A stretch of 48,713 nt of DNA. It comes from Bacteroidota bacterium (GTDB lineage: Bacteria > Bacteroidota > Bacteroidia > Chitinophagales > Saprospiraceae). Both the position numbers and the translations under genes were made by a program. The stretch lies in the NCBI GenBank assembly GCA_017857395.1, contig JAFMDF010000033.1, positions 1-48,713 on the forward strand. Reading direction: 5' to 3'. Positions 1 to 8,456 of the stretch are shown in pieces. Every line of letters begins with the position of its first letter. Position 1 is the first letter of the stretch. A model generated the notes under the pieces. It ran no database searches. It was not told the DNA's origin and saw nothing but the letters and a program-made list of their open reading frames with translations.

Positions 1-1335
1 TTTTGCTTTGTAACCTTTGGTTACCTAAAGTTTTATTGTCCAAAGTCTAAAAATAATGATTGTAGTGTCAAAGGTGGTAGTTGTGAGAACCCGCTTACTT
101 TAAATGTTGCTGATTTTGAAAGACCTTGTGTGAATTTAGCTTTTGCAACAGATAGCGGTGTTAATCCAAGTTGTGCGACACCTGAGAATGCTGCAATTAA
201 AGATTATTGGTTTATCATTCAAACGGATGATATTGGTTCTTTAAAACTGGAAATAGGCGACCAATCTCATAATACGCTAAACATAGGCTATGCTTTATAC
301 GAGGGTTGTCAAAATTCCCAAGCTGTTTTATGTAGTCCTTCTCCAATATCCAATAATAATCATTTGTCTTGGACACTTCCAGCAGAATTTAGAATACCTA
401 ATAAAATATGGTATTTGCAAGTGTGGGCTTACGCTGATAATGAACAAACCGTTTGTATCAATGCCTTACCAGAATGTGGTATTACTAATACGACCATTGG
501 TACGGCAACTTGTATCGACGAAACAACCTTTAACCAAGATATTGAAATTGAATTCTTTAATATCCCAGGTAAAGATTTGATAGTCTACGACCCGCTTGAT
601 AACTATAAGCAGATTTTAAGTACGCCATTTACCAGTAGTCCACAAACAATTACTATTACTGGTTTGGATGCGACTGCCACCGAAATTGATTTTGATTTAT
701 CCATCTCAGGGGCGCATGGCTGTACGACAAAATTCCTAGATAATATTCCAATCCCTGATTGTAATAATGGGAACGATTGTAGCGATACGCCACTTGTTAT
801 TTCCAATACGCTTTCAACAGATGCTACTTTCAAATCAAAAATTTCAATAACTTCTACTGCAACTATTTTAAGTAATACCAATATCAATTTCCAAGCTGGT
901 CAATCCATCACTTTAGCAGCTGGTTTCCACGCCCAAGCAGGGAGTAATTTCCTAGCGCAAATCGCTGATTGTCAGATTCAAACTATTCAAGAATCGACAG
1001 ATATTACGCCAGTAAATAATAAATCGGCAACTGAGGCTAATGTTGACTTATTAGCAAAAGAAGTTGCGCCAGAAGTTGCCGATTTAAAAATCGCTCCCAA
1101 TCCTTTCAACCAACAAACTCAAATAGACTACTATCTACCCAAAGGTGGTTTTACCCATCTATCCATTCGGGACATAACTGGTCAAATAGTAGCACCTATG
1201 GTAGCGGAGGATAAAGGAAAAGGTTGGCATCAAATACAGTTTAATAATACCAATTTACTATCTGGGATTTATTATTTATCAATGTACACTGAAAATAATA
1301 TAATTAGTAAAAAGATTGTGATATTGAATAACTAA
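1..1335 (+). CDS. T9SS type A sorted exported protein, 3' part
   Basis: The frame is open from base 1, so this is the C-terminal 444 residues of a longer gene whose start lies left of the window; the GTG at 130 is only an internal codon. The product is probably an extracellular protein. A Cys-rich beta region with several C-containing loops covers about 50-780. At about 802-970 there is a stretch with the pattern NINFQAGQSITLAAGFHAQA, typical of the Bacteroidota 3-coathanger stack domain that often precedes a sorting signal. From about 1093 to the stop is a Por_Secre_tail/type A T9SS domain (APNPFNQ, then GIYYLSM and a short basic end KKIVILNN). It is followed by a strong hairpin terminator, so it ends its transcription unit. 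The enzymatic or binding role is not visible in this part. Certain as coding and as T9SS cargo; function unknown. Confidence 0.9.
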   Translation, partial: FCFVTFGYLKFYCPKSKNNDCSVKGGSCENPLTLNVADFERPCVNLAFATDSGVNPSCATPENAAIKDYWFIIQTDDIGSLKLEIGDQSHNTLNIGYALYEGCQNSQAVLCSPSPISNNNHLSWTLPAEFRIPNKIWYLQVWAYADNEQTVCINALPECGITNTTIGTATCIDETTFNQDIEIEFFNIPGKDLIVYDPLDNYKQILSTPFTSSPQTITITGLDATATEIDFDLSISGAHGCTTKFLDNIPIPDCNNGNDCSDTPLVISNTLSTDATFKSKISITSTATILSNTNINFQAGQSITLAAGFHAQAGSNFLAQIADCQIQTIQESTDITPVNNKSATEANVDLLAKEVAPEVADLKIAPNPFNQQTQIDYYLPKGGFTHLSIRDITGQIVAPMVAEDKGKGWHQIQFNNTNLLSGIYYLSMYTENNIISKKIVILNN

Positions 1336-1386
1336 AGGTAGACAAGCTCTCCTCCCAAAAAACACCTGATTTTATAGGTTAAAAAT

Positions 1387-1422
1387 GGGCTGCTTATACA
1401 AAACTAAGCAGCCCTATTTTTT
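1387..1422 (+). terminator. Intrinsic terminator after the T9SS protein
   Basis: A perfect 10-bp stem (GGGCTGCTTA at 1387-1396 with TAAGCAGCCC at 1405-1414), an 8-nt loop and the T-rich tail TATTTTTT at 1415-1422. It separates the upstream exported protein from the McrC gene. Confidence 0.9.
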
Positions 1423-1457
1423 AGCTATTTAGAAAACCTGTACCTTAGTGCTTAATA

Positions 1458-2708
1458 ATGACTACCGTAAATCCACATACCATCCAAATATTTGAACACC
1501 AAACCATCAGAGTAGGTGACCAACTAAACAATGTCCAATTTGACGAAGCCACTTATCAAACCCTAGCCAAATACCAAGAAAAACAAAAAACGAAGTATTT
1601 TTCCTTAGTCTATAAAGGCATCAAATTCAGCCATTATGTAGGGGTGATACAAGTCGGAAAATTGACTTTAGAAATTTTACCCAAAGCAGATAAAACAGGA
1701 AATGATAATCCAGCAAAATGGCAAGCGGTTTTATTAGAAATGCTGCGCTATTGTCGATTAATAAAAGTAGAATCGTTAGGGGTTGGCAATGTCCGCTTGC
1801 AATCGAATTCCGTTTTGGATATTTATTTTGAACAGTTTTTGGTAGCGATTCAGGAATTATTAAGCAATGGTTTGCCCAAACAATATTTAACGAAAGAAAG
1901 CAATCAAAAGGCATTAAAAGGACGGTTAGTTTTACCAAAGCAATTGAGAAAGAATGGCCTGCATCCAGAGCGATTTTATGTGCGACATACTGCCTTTGAA
2001 TATGACCATTTGTTTAATCAAGTTTTGTATGAAGCATTGACAATTTTGCAGCAGGTAAATTTAAATCCGCTATTAAAATTAAAGCTGCAACAAGTACTTT
2101 CCAGCTTTCCTAAATTGACTACTTATACAATTAAACCTAGAGACTTTGACCAATTATTTCATACCCAAAAATATCGTCCACACCATGAATTATTAGAAAT
2201 CAGTCGATTAATATTACTCAATTTTAGTCCTGATATTCGTAGCGGACAACATCATTTATTTGCTTTGCTGTTTGATATGAATAAACTGTTTGAAGAGTAT
2301 GTTTTTTGGAAATTGAAGGCTTTGGAAAATGACCAACTAAAAGTGCAACGACAAGCAAGTAAACCCTTTTGGCAACGGCGAACTATTCGACCTGATTTAT
2401 TGGTAACGATAGACAGTCGAAAATATGTATTAGATACCAAATGGAAGGTGTTGCAAAGCAGTTCGCCTTCAATGGAAGATTTAAAGCAACTCTATATTTA
2501 TTGCCAGTATTTTGATGCGGAACGAGGCATTTTATTATATCCTAAAGTTCACGCTATTGGAAATAGTTCAATAATTCCTTTTCAACCTGCTCAAAATGAA
2601 GCCGCTACTATTCATGGACAGGTTCTATTTTTAAATATTTTAGACCAAGCAGGACAATTAAATAAAAATTTGGGAAAAGAATTAATAGCTTTATTAATGA
2701 ATGATTAA
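1458..2708 (+). CDS. McrC-family restriction subunit, no McrB beside it
   Basis: A 416-residue protein with the layout of McrC, the nuclease subunit of the McrBC modified-cytosine-dependent restriction system: a beta-rich N-terminal part with the LEILPKAD segment (72-78), KGRLVLPKQL (154-163), a helical middle, FDMNKLFEEYV (272-282), then a PD-(D/E)XK nuclease core RPDLL (311-315) and DTKWK (326-330), followed by DLKQLYIYCQYF (341-352). The likely catalytic residues are D313, D326 and K328. In the known system the AAA+ GTPase McrB recognises DNA and drives cleavage by McrC. Here no McrB gene is adjacent: a terminator and an exported protein lie upstream and the downstream gene is convergent. 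The start is the first ATG after the terminator. The stop codon overlaps the stop of the convergent gene by four bases. The family call is firm; activity without a local McrB is uncertain. Confidence 0.88.
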   Translation: MTTVNPHTIQIFEHQTIRVGDQLNNVQFDEATYQTLAKYQEKQKTKYFSLVYKGIKFSHYVGVIQVGKLTLEILPKADKTGNDNPAKWQAVLLEMLRYCRLIKVESLGVGNVRLQSNSVLDIYFEQFLVAIQELLSNGLPKQYLTKESNQKALKGRLVLPKQLRKNGLHPERFYVRHTAFEYDHLFNQVLYEALTILQQVNLNPLLKLKLQQVLSSFPKLTTYTIKPRDFDQLFHTQKYRPHHELLEISRLILLNFSPDIRSGQHHLFALLFDMNKLFEEYVFWKLKALENDQLKVQRQASKPFWQRRTIRPDLLVTIDSRKYVLDTKWKVLQSSSPSMEDLKQLYIYCQYFDAERGILLYPKVHAIGNSSIIPFQPAQNEAATIHGQVLFLNILDQAGQLNKNLGKELIALLMND

Positions 2709-3559
2709 TTCGTTCCAATTGGACCTACCGTCTTAGCCCTAATCAATTTGTCTGCTTGCCATTGCCACACACTAATTTTAGTGGTAATTGTCCCATTGCC
2801 TATCTCGTCAAAATCGCCCGTTTCTACTTTTTTTAAAATCCGATGCGGTTGCCCAGCTTCTTCATTATTTGGAAAAATAAATTCCGTATTATTATATACA
2901 ATTCCCGCATCTGAAGCATTAGTCGATTTCCCTAAATAGTCAATGGCATCTTTATTTATTATAAAGGTCAAATGACCACTCGTATACCCACAGGCATCAT
3001 AACCAAATCCAAGTTCTAAAATAGCATCCACCTCTGTAAGGCCTCTATTACCATAAATTTTACCATAAGTATAATGATGTATACTACCAATTACTGGAAA
3101 ATCTTTTTTTTCCCATAAACGGCCATATTTAACCGCTCTTAATTGAGCGTATAACTGCCCTTCTTCCATTTTGGTCACCCCAAATAAATAGGTATAATGA
3201 GGCGTCGGGATTTGGTATTGTGCAATTAAAGGCGCCCATATAAATCCATCTGTTTGCTTCGTGCCAAACTGAATTTTCACCCAAGGTGCAGTTATTCCAT
3301 TCAACGTTAAATAAGGATTCGTATCTTCGGGTAAAACTGTTAGAATAGTAACTGGGGTATTGACGGGTACGGTTTCCAATACTTTGGCGTTTACAGAAGG
3401 AGATGCTCTGATATTCACATTATCTCCAAAAAGATAAACGGTTTCTCCTTCCTTAAAATCAAAGTAATTTCTTATTTCCGTGTCTATGCTCTTTTCTTGG
3501 GCAAAAAGTCCAATAAAACAAATACTATATAAACTTAAAAGCAAGATTTTTTTCAGCAT
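2705..3559 (-). CDS. Exported SH3-domain protein
   Basis: A 284-residue protein with a Sec signal peptide (MLKK then a hydrophobic run, probable cleavage after FA at residue 20). Residues about 40-112 form a bacterial SH3 domain: the segment VNIRASPSVNAKVLETVP is characteristic, and a WVKIQFG-TDGFIWAPLI strand pair closes it. Such domains bind peptidoglycan or surface ligands. The remaining 170 residues (about 115-284) are a beta-rich region with a conserved-looking YGYDACGYTSGHLTF section, which I do not recognise as a named domain. The gene stands alone, convergent with the McrC gene (stop codons share TTAA at 2705-2708) and divergent from the TetR gene. Likely periplasmic or outer-surface; precise role unknown. 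Confidence 0.82.
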   Translation of the reverse strand: MLKKILLLSLYSICFIGLFAQEKSIDTEIRNYFDFKEGETVYLFGDNVNIRASPSVNAKVLETVPVNTPVTILTVLPEDTNPYLTLNGITAPWVKIQFGTKQTDGFIWAPLIAQYQIPTPHYTYLFGVTKMEEGQLYAQLRAVKYGRLWEKKDFPVIGSIHHYTYGKIYGNRGLTEVDAILELGFGYDACGYTSGHLTFIINKDAIDYLGKSTNASDAGIVYNNTEFIFPNNEEAGQPHRILKKVETGDFDEIGNGTITTKISVWQWQADKLIRAKTVGPIGTN

Positions 3560-3617
3560 AATTAGTTGAGGTTTTATAGCAATTTATGATTCCTTCAAAA
3601 AAGATGCAAAAATAATC

Positions 3618-3658
3618 GTTAATTTATTTTTAACTATCGTTAAATAAAACTATATTTG
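3618..3658 (+). promoter_or_regulatory. Promoter and candidate TetR operator
   Basis: The box TATATTTG (3651-3658) matches the Bacteroidota -7 consensus TAnnTTTG. Just upstream are three alternating half-sites: GTTAA (3618-3622), TTAAC (3630-3634) and GTTAA (3639-3643); the last two form TTAAC-N4-GTTAA. The 12-mer CGTTAAATAAAA (3638-3649) recurs exactly at 4709-4720 before the third gene of the cluster. Half-sites between -33 and -7 are where a TetR autorepressor would act. Operator function is inferred. Confidence 0.5.
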
Positions 3659-3702
3659 TCGGGTATTTAATAAATATTATTCATTTTTTATTAAAAAAAT
3701 AA

Positions 3703-4266
3703 GTGCCATTATACAAAACATCTAAAGAAGAAATATTGGTAAAAGCCGCAACGGTTTTTAGAGAAAAAGGCTATTTTCATACCTCTATTAAAGATTTAGC
3801 AGATGCCTGTGGATTAAAAAAACCTCATTTCTACTATTATTTTTCTAATAAGGAAGAATTGATGCAAGAAGTTTTATTATATGTAGATAGACTAATGGAA
3901 AAGTATGTTTGCGAACTAGCTTATGACGAAAGTCATCCGCCTATCAATCGACTCAAAAAAATGTTAAGTCGGATGAACCAATTTTATTTAAACGGGGCTG
4001 GAGGTTGCATTTTTGCCAATACTATCTTAGAAACTTCTAACGCTGAAGAAAATTTCAGGCCAATCATTAAGGCTACTTTTGATAAATGGGCTAAAGCTTT
4101 ACAATTTGTTTTACAATCCGAATATGAAGCGGATAAAGCTAAAAAATTAGCCTTTAGTATTATTCAAGATATGGAAGGTGGTTTGATGATGTACCAATTA
4201 TATGCAGATGAAGCATTTATGAAAATGGCAGAAGAACGGTCTATCTCCTTATTAAAAACTGAATAA
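3703..4266 (+). CDS. TetR/AcrR family transcriptional regulator
   Basis: A 187-residue one-component regulator. Residues 8-55 are a TetR N-terminal helix-turn-helix: KEEILVKAATVFREKGY, then TSIKDLADACGLKKPHFYYYF and the typical SNKEEL continuation. The C-terminal half, with GGCIFANTILETSN and a long dimerisation helix, resembles the LmrA/YxaF-type ligand-binding domain of TetR proteins that control small-molecule detoxification genes. The start is GTG at 3703, because an in-frame TAA lies immediately upstream (3700-3702). It leads a compact cluster: the NTF2-like gene begins 14 bases after its stop and the DinB-like gene follows 65 bases later. Palindromic half-sites between its promoter boxes suggest autoregulation. 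The ligand cannot be read from the sequence. Confidence 0.9.
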   Translation: MPLYKTSKEEILVKAATVFREKGYFHTSIKDLADACGLKKPHFYYYFSNKEELMQEVLLYVDRLMEKYVCELAYDESHPPINRLKKMLSRMNQFYLNGAGGCIFANTILETSNAEENFRPIIKATFDKWAKALQFVLQSEYEADKAKKLAFSIIQDMEGGLMMYQLYADEAFMKMAEERSISLLKTE

Positions 4267-4280
4267 AAATATGCTTAATT

Positions 4281-4658
4281 ATGCCTACAATTAAAACCGT
4301 TACTCAATTTATTAAAGCAGTAGAGACTATACCACATCACCAAGTAATCGAGCAATTTTACAGCGAAAACGCTTCGATTCAGGAAAATCAAGCACCGCCT
4401 AGAATTGGCAAACAAAACTTAATCGCCAATGAAAAAGCAGTATATACCAAAGCCAAGAGCGTTCATTCAAAATGTATACTGCCTTTTTTTATAAATGATA
4501 ATCAAGTCGTTATTCGATGGAAATTTAGGTTTGATTGGAAAGATGGTTCTTATAGTGAAATTGAAGAAATCGCTACCCAAGAATGGGAAACAAAACTTAT
4601 CAAAAAAGAACAATTTTTCTATGACCCTCAACAATTTAAACCAAAAAAATCAGCCTAA
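4281..4658 (+). CDS. SnoaL/NTF2-like small protein
   Basis: A 125-residue protein with the profile of the SnoaL-like NTF2 superfamily: an N-terminal helix (TVTQFIKAVETIPHHQVIEQFY), an SENASIQENQAPPRIGKQNL segment typical of the entrance to the cone fold, then strands VVIRWKFRFDWKDG and EEIATQEWETKLIKKEQFFYD. Family members are small-molecule-binding proteins or isomerase/cyclase-like enzymes, often poorly characterised. The gene begins 14 bases after the TetR stop and is probably co-transcribed with it, so it may belong to the same response. No signal peptide, so cytoplasmic. Fold assignment is good; the reaction is unknown. Confidence 0.75.
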   Translation: MPTIKTVTQFIKAVETIPHHQVIEQFYSENASIQENQAPPRIGKQNLIANEKAVYTKAKSVHSKCILPFFINDNQVVIRWKFRFDWKDGSYSEIEEIATQEWETKLIKKEQFFYDPQQFKPKKSA

Positions 4659-4686
4659 ATCCAACGGAAAATAAATTTTCTTTTTT

Positions 4687-4714
4687 TTAACAATAACATT
4701 TTACCAAACGTTAA
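4687..4714 (+). promoter_or_regulatory. Second candidate TetR operator
   Basis: Half-sites TTAAC (4687-4691) and GTTAA (4710-4714) face each other 18 bases apart. The right one lies inside CGTTAAATAAAA (4709-4720), an exact copy of the 12-mer in the TetR promoter, and only a few bases before the ATG at 4724. A repressor bound here could block initiation or translation of the DinB-like gene. Inferred from repetition alone. Confidence 0.35.
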
Positions 4715-4723
4715 ATAAAAATA

Positions 4724-5680
4724 ATGATTACCACTTTAAATACTATCGAACAATACTTGCAACAGATTGATAAGGAATTAACGACTAATCATGCGCCTAA
4801 ATGGGGATTGATGCCAGCCCAAAACATGGTCGAACATTTAAGTCTAGTCCTAATGCTTTCGACAGGTAAAATGGGGAAAGATTTTAAAGGGGATGCCAAA
4901 CGAGCGGCTAAAATGAAAGCCAATTTTTACGGGGCCAAATACCCTTTTCCGAAAGGTGTGCTAATTCCGGGTATTACACCTGGAACCGTTCCACCTTTAC
5001 GCTGTTCGACCATGGCGGAATCTAAAGCCCTTTTACAAAAATCTTATACCAACTTCTTACAATATTATCAAGAAAATCCTACTGACCAAATTCCTCATTT
5101 CTATTTTGGCCATTTATCTTATGAAGAATGGATTCATTTTCAAACCAAACATTTCGAACATCATTTGATGCAATTTGGGTTGTTGCCTTATCCATTAACT
5201 CCTGAAATGGACACCAACTTGAATTTGATTGGAGAGAAACTACAAACGGTTTATAAAGGATTAACTACTGACCATTCCGCAAAATGGGGTCGTATGAATG
5301 CTCATCAATGCGTAGAACATTTAACCTTAGTTCTTATTTATAGCACAGGAAAATTCGGTGTTCCATTTAAAGGAGATACAGCTGCCGCTAAAAAATTATG
5401 GCATCCATTTACTTTGGCAGCAAATCCATGGAAGACTGTATTTTCTCCTTCTTCCATATTAGGTGACCCCAAACCTGTTAGAAATGAAACAATAGAAGGT
5501 TCTAAAAAAGCATTAAAAAAAGCTTATGCCAAATATATTCATTACTGTAAAGAACACCCTAATGCCATTACACCACATGGCTTTTTAGGCGATATTACTA
5601 CCGCACAATGGTTGCAAGTACATGTTAAACATATTGACCACCACTTATCACAATTTGGCGTGATTGAGGAATTGGTTTAA
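4724..5680 (+). CDS. Tandem DinB-like (DUF1569-type) protein
   Basis: A 318-residue cytoplasmic protein made of two copies of one domain (about 1-157 and 165-318). Each begins with a KWG-MxAxxxVEHLxLVLxxSTGK segment and ends with a KHxxHHLxQFG helix. The paired motifs VEHL (near residues 36-39) and KHFEHH, and VEHL with KHIDHH in the second copy, give three His per domain in the positions used to bind a metal in the DinB/YfiT four-helix-bundle family. DUF1569-type proteins of Bacteroidota usually have one such domain (about 150 residues), so this is a fused duplication, with both halves retaining the histidines. It is third in the TetR cluster and ends at a strong terminator. DinB-like enzymes include thiol transferases and hydrolases; which reaction applies here is unknown. 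Confidence 0.78.
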   Translation: MITTLNTIEQYLQQIDKELTTNHAPKWGLMPAQNMVEHLSLVLMLSTGKMGKDFKGDAKRAAKMKANFYGAKYPFPKGVLIPGITPGTVPPLRCSTMAESKALLQKSYTNFLQYYQENPTDQIPHFYFGHLSYEEWIHFQTKHFEHHLMQFGLLPYPLTPEMDTNLNLIGEKLQTVYKGLTTDHSAKWGRMNAHQCVEHLTLVLIYSTGKFGVPFKGDTAAAKKLWHPFTLAANPWKTVFSPSSILGDPKPVRNETIEGSKKALKKAYAKYIHYCKEHPNAITPHGFLGDITTAQWLQVHVKHIDHHLSQFGVIEELV

Positions 5681-5704
5681 AATATAATTTTCGTGAGTTT
5701 TGAT

Positions 5705-5740
5705 AAAAAGCACCGTCATTTTTGATGGTGCTTCTTTTTT
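5705..5740 (+). terminator. Terminator of the TetR cluster
   Basis: A 10-bp stem with one G-T pair (AGCACCGTCA at 5709-5718 and TGATGGTGCT at 5723-5732), a TTTT loop and the tail TCTTTTTT. Confidence 0.9.
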
Positions 5741-5819
5741 GGCAATGATTTCTTTATAGGCCTCTCCTTCTAATAAAAAGTAAAATCTCAACGTTATCTA
5801 ATTCCAAATGTAATTTGAT

Positions 5820-5827
5820 TATATTTG
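5820..5827 (+). promoter_or_regulatory. -7 promoter box of the PLD lipoprotein gene
   Basis: TATATTTG fits TAnnTTTG, about 85 bases before the ATG at 5913. No clear TTG -33 element is visible at the usual distance, so this is a weak call. Confidence 0.35.
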
Positions 5828-5912
5828 CTTAATTATAAATACTATTTGTATAACTATTCCCCCAACTTTGTGGCTAAAACTTAAGCAAAATTCTTACTTA
5901 ATTTCAAAACAA

Positions 5913-8348
5913 ATGAAGAATGTACTCCTTGCTAAAACACTAATTTTAATATTACTAATAGTTAGTTGTAGACCAGACAAACCAAAGATTGCTCCCGAAA
6001 ATATTTCTACTGCTCAATATTTATCCGATAAACAATTCCAACCAAAGGAAGCCATTTTATTAAAAGATAATGATTTGTCTTTTGCTGCCAAAATTGATAT
6101 TATTCGCAAAGCGAAAAAACAGCTTAAACTGAATTATTATATTTTTAGCCCAGATGAAAGTACTTCTTTTCTGGTAAATGAATTAATAAAAAAGATAAGC
6201 GCAGATAAGGATTTTAGAGTAAAAATTCTGACGGACTATCAATATAATTACTATCAATTAGATTTCTTCAAATGGCTAGAAAATCAGCAACCGCATGGTA
6301 TAAAACAAATTGAGATTGGCTTGTATAATCGACCAACCATCAATATTATCAAATTAGCAGAATTTTTGACCTTAGGTTGTAGTGATAATCAATCAACGAA
6401 TAAAGAAGGGCTACCAGAATGTGCCAAGGAAAAACTAGCTTATTTGAAAAAATTTGATACGATGTCTTTGGCGGAAGCAGAAAATACCATGAGTATTCCT
6501 GCTAAGATATTTTTAGCAGGACTTTATGCCCAAAACCCGAATGTCCTTTTATATGGACTTCAAGGTGGTTATAAACGCTCTGTCGAAAGTGTTGCATTAG
6601 CAGAAAAAGCCAAGGAGAACAAAGATAAAATAGAACAGATTAAGGACTTAGGGATGCTTTATGTAGAAAGCAAAAAATCAGAAGGGGTTAAAAAATTAGC
6701 CGCTAACTTAGCCTTAGGAACAAACGTCGCTGGTCTTTTTCTAGGCAAACAACTTGGTCCATTAATTAACTCTGCTAAAACAATTTTACCTTTTTCTGTA
6801 GATGGGATAGATGACCTTCCCTTAATGAAGCATCCTGATCTAGAATACATAACAGATTATACGCACCATAAATTTATTTTGGGAGATGATACTCATTTAC
6901 AAATCGGCGGCAGAAATATTGCCAATGCGTACCACATGCACCCAACGCATCTTGAAAAGTATTATACTTTCATGGATTCAGATGTTTTTATTGCTTTAGC
7001 CGAAAAAGATGGGGCGTTTTTTAATGCTGCTTATGACAGACTCTGGAATTTTAGAACCATGGTTGCCAGTTTAGCTAATGTTGCCAAACATGCACCGCCT
7101 AGTTATCTGCACCTGATTAATGAAATTGATGAAATAAAAGCCGACCGTTGTGATGGAGAAACGAATGATGCTAAAAAAGAAGCCTGTTTAGCCCAATTAT
7201 TCACTCAATTAGTGGATGCCAAACAAACTCCTTTTATCGAAGCAAAACAAGTAGAATGGGATGAAAAATTTAAAAATAGATTGGCTACTTATGAAAAATA
7301 TTTAGCCACTAAAAAGCCCTTTAAATCATGGACGGAGGTAGGTCAAATTTTTTATAGTGAAGCAGGTTATGTTTTATCAGACAATATAAATGCTCCCTTG
7401 CACAGTTTTACCCATTATTCCATTTCCGCCAAAGATTTTCATTATGTGGAAAATCTTCCATTTTCTCAAGCGGATAATAGGGATAAAAAAATAAGGTCTT
7501 TTGGTGGGGAATACGGCAAAGAAGTCAGCCACGGAAAAGGAATTCACAAAGTATGGATGAATGCATTTCAGCAAGCTTGCGAACAAAGCAATCAAACGGG
7601 TGAACCTACAGAAGTGATTATTCACCAAGGCTATTTCGCTCCGCCTATGGGTCTTGCTTATGAAATGAATCGGCTAATTAAAGCTGCTAATTGCCCTAAT
7701 GTTACCGTAAAATTGTATACTAATTCTATTTTATCTACAGATTTAGTTCCGATTAATCTAGTTGGGCGACGATTATTATTTGCGATGAGTCAGCATAATG
7801 ATGAAGTAAATTCGGATGACCGTTTCCAGTATTTTGAATATAATGTAGATACCCTTACAAACATTGTTGAAAGAGAATATTCTTATCCTGAAGATAAAGA
7901 CGGGAAACTTACTAGCTATTTTTCCTTACATACCAAAGTAATGATTTTTGGAAATGATATTTATATTGGTTCTGCTAATACGGATTTTAGAAGTTATTTA
8001 ATGGATACTAATAATGGCATTTTTATTAAAAACGCACCCAAATTAGTGGCTAGATATAAAGCATTTTTAAAAGAAATGGAGGACAATAAGATCGTTGCAC
8101 CTGCGAAGGATTTCTTCCAATATGCTTCGAAGGAAGCATTGAATCAACAAGAAAGAACAGAAATGCTAAGCTTAATGAAACGGTTGGAATTTGTTGAGGG
8201 AGATACGCTTTCCGCCAACCAGCAAAAGGGAATAGAAGTTTTGTTTATGATGCTGGATAAATCTTCTGAGGAATTTGATTTACTGTTAAACGAAGAAGGA
8301 GAATTGCTGCCTAACCCTATTATTGATAGGCTACTAAAAATGATTTAG
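5913..8348 (+). CDS. Phospholipase D family lipoprotein
   Basis: An 811-residue lipoprotein. The ATG at 5913 is preferred over the upstream in-frame TTG at 5868, because it gives a clean lipoprotein signal: MKNVLLAKTLILILLIVSC with the lipobox LIVSC and lipid-bearing Cys19. Two phospholipase D (HKD) halves are present. The first has HHKFILGD (H318, K320, D325) followed by GGRN. The second has HTKVMIFG (H673, K675) followed by the classical GSANTDFRS. In the second motif the expected Asp is Gly680. Between the halves lies a long insertion of more than 300 residues, partly helical, with no recognised domain. Length is far above the usual 450-550 of cardiolipin-synthase-like enzymes. It probably acts on phospholipid or phosphodiester bonds at the outer or inner membrane surface. 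Its own transcription unit starts after the terminator at 5740. Superfamily certain; substrate unknown. Confidence 0.85.
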   Translation: MKNVLLAKTLILILLIVSCRPDKPKIAPENISTAQYLSDKQFQPKEAILLKDNDLSFAAKIDIIRKAKKQLKLNYYIFSPDESTSFLVNELIKKISADKDFRVKILTDYQYNYYQLDFFKWLENQQPHGIKQIEIGLYNRPTINIIKLAEFLTLGCSDNQSTNKEGLPECAKEKLAYLKKFDTMSLAEAENTMSIPAKIFLAGLYAQNPNVLLYGLQGGYKRSVESVALAEKAKENKDKIEQIKDLGMLYVESKKSEGVKKLAANLALGTNVAGLFLGKQLGPLINSAKTILPFSVDGIDDLPLMKHPDLEYITDYTHHKFILGDDTHLQIGGRNIANAYHMHPTHLEKYYTFMDSDVFIALAEKDGAFFNAAYDRLWNFRTMVASLANVAKHAPPSYLHLINEIDEIKADRCDGETNDAKKEACLAQLFTQLVDAKQTPFIEAKQVEWDEKFKNRLATYEKYLATKKPFKSWTEVGQIFYSEAGYVLSDNINAPLHSFTHYSISAKDFHYVENLPFSQADNRDKKIRSFGGEYGKEVSHGKGIHKVWMNAFQQACEQSNQTGEPTEVIIHQGYFAPPMGLAYEMNRLIKAANCPNVTVKLYTNSILSTDLVPINLVGRRLLFAMSQHNDEVNSDDRFQYFEYNVDTLTNIVEREYSYPEDKDGKLTSYFSLHTKVMIFGNDIYIGSANTDFRSYLMDTNNGIFIKNAPKLVARYKAFLKEMEDNKIVAPAKDFFQYASKEALNQQERTEMLSLMKRLEFVEGDTLSANQQKGIEVLFMMLDKSSEEFDLLLNEEGELLPNPIIDRLLKMI

Positions 8349-8362
8349 GTGGTTTTAGGCTG

Positions 8363-8431
8363 GAAAATCATACATCTTAAATCATACATCTGTCACGTTT
8401 TATTTAAACGGATTTATGATGTATGATTTTC
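8363..8431. repeat. Convergent-spacer hairpin, ATCATACATC words
   Basis: Perfect 14-bp inverted repeat: GAAAATCATACATC (8363-8376) and GATGTATGATTTTC (8418-8431), with a third copy of ATCATACATC at 8381-8390, exactly 14 bases after the first. Further pairing of GTTTTAG with CTAAAAC extends it outward. It lies between the ends of two convergent genes and may end both transcripts. Confidence 0.85.
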
Positions 8432-8456
8432 AACTAGCTAAAACTCAGAAGTTAGA

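Noticed and set aside
5868-5912. TTG start for the PLD lipoprotein
   Set aside because: It would bury the lipoprotein signal that begins at the ATG at 5913.
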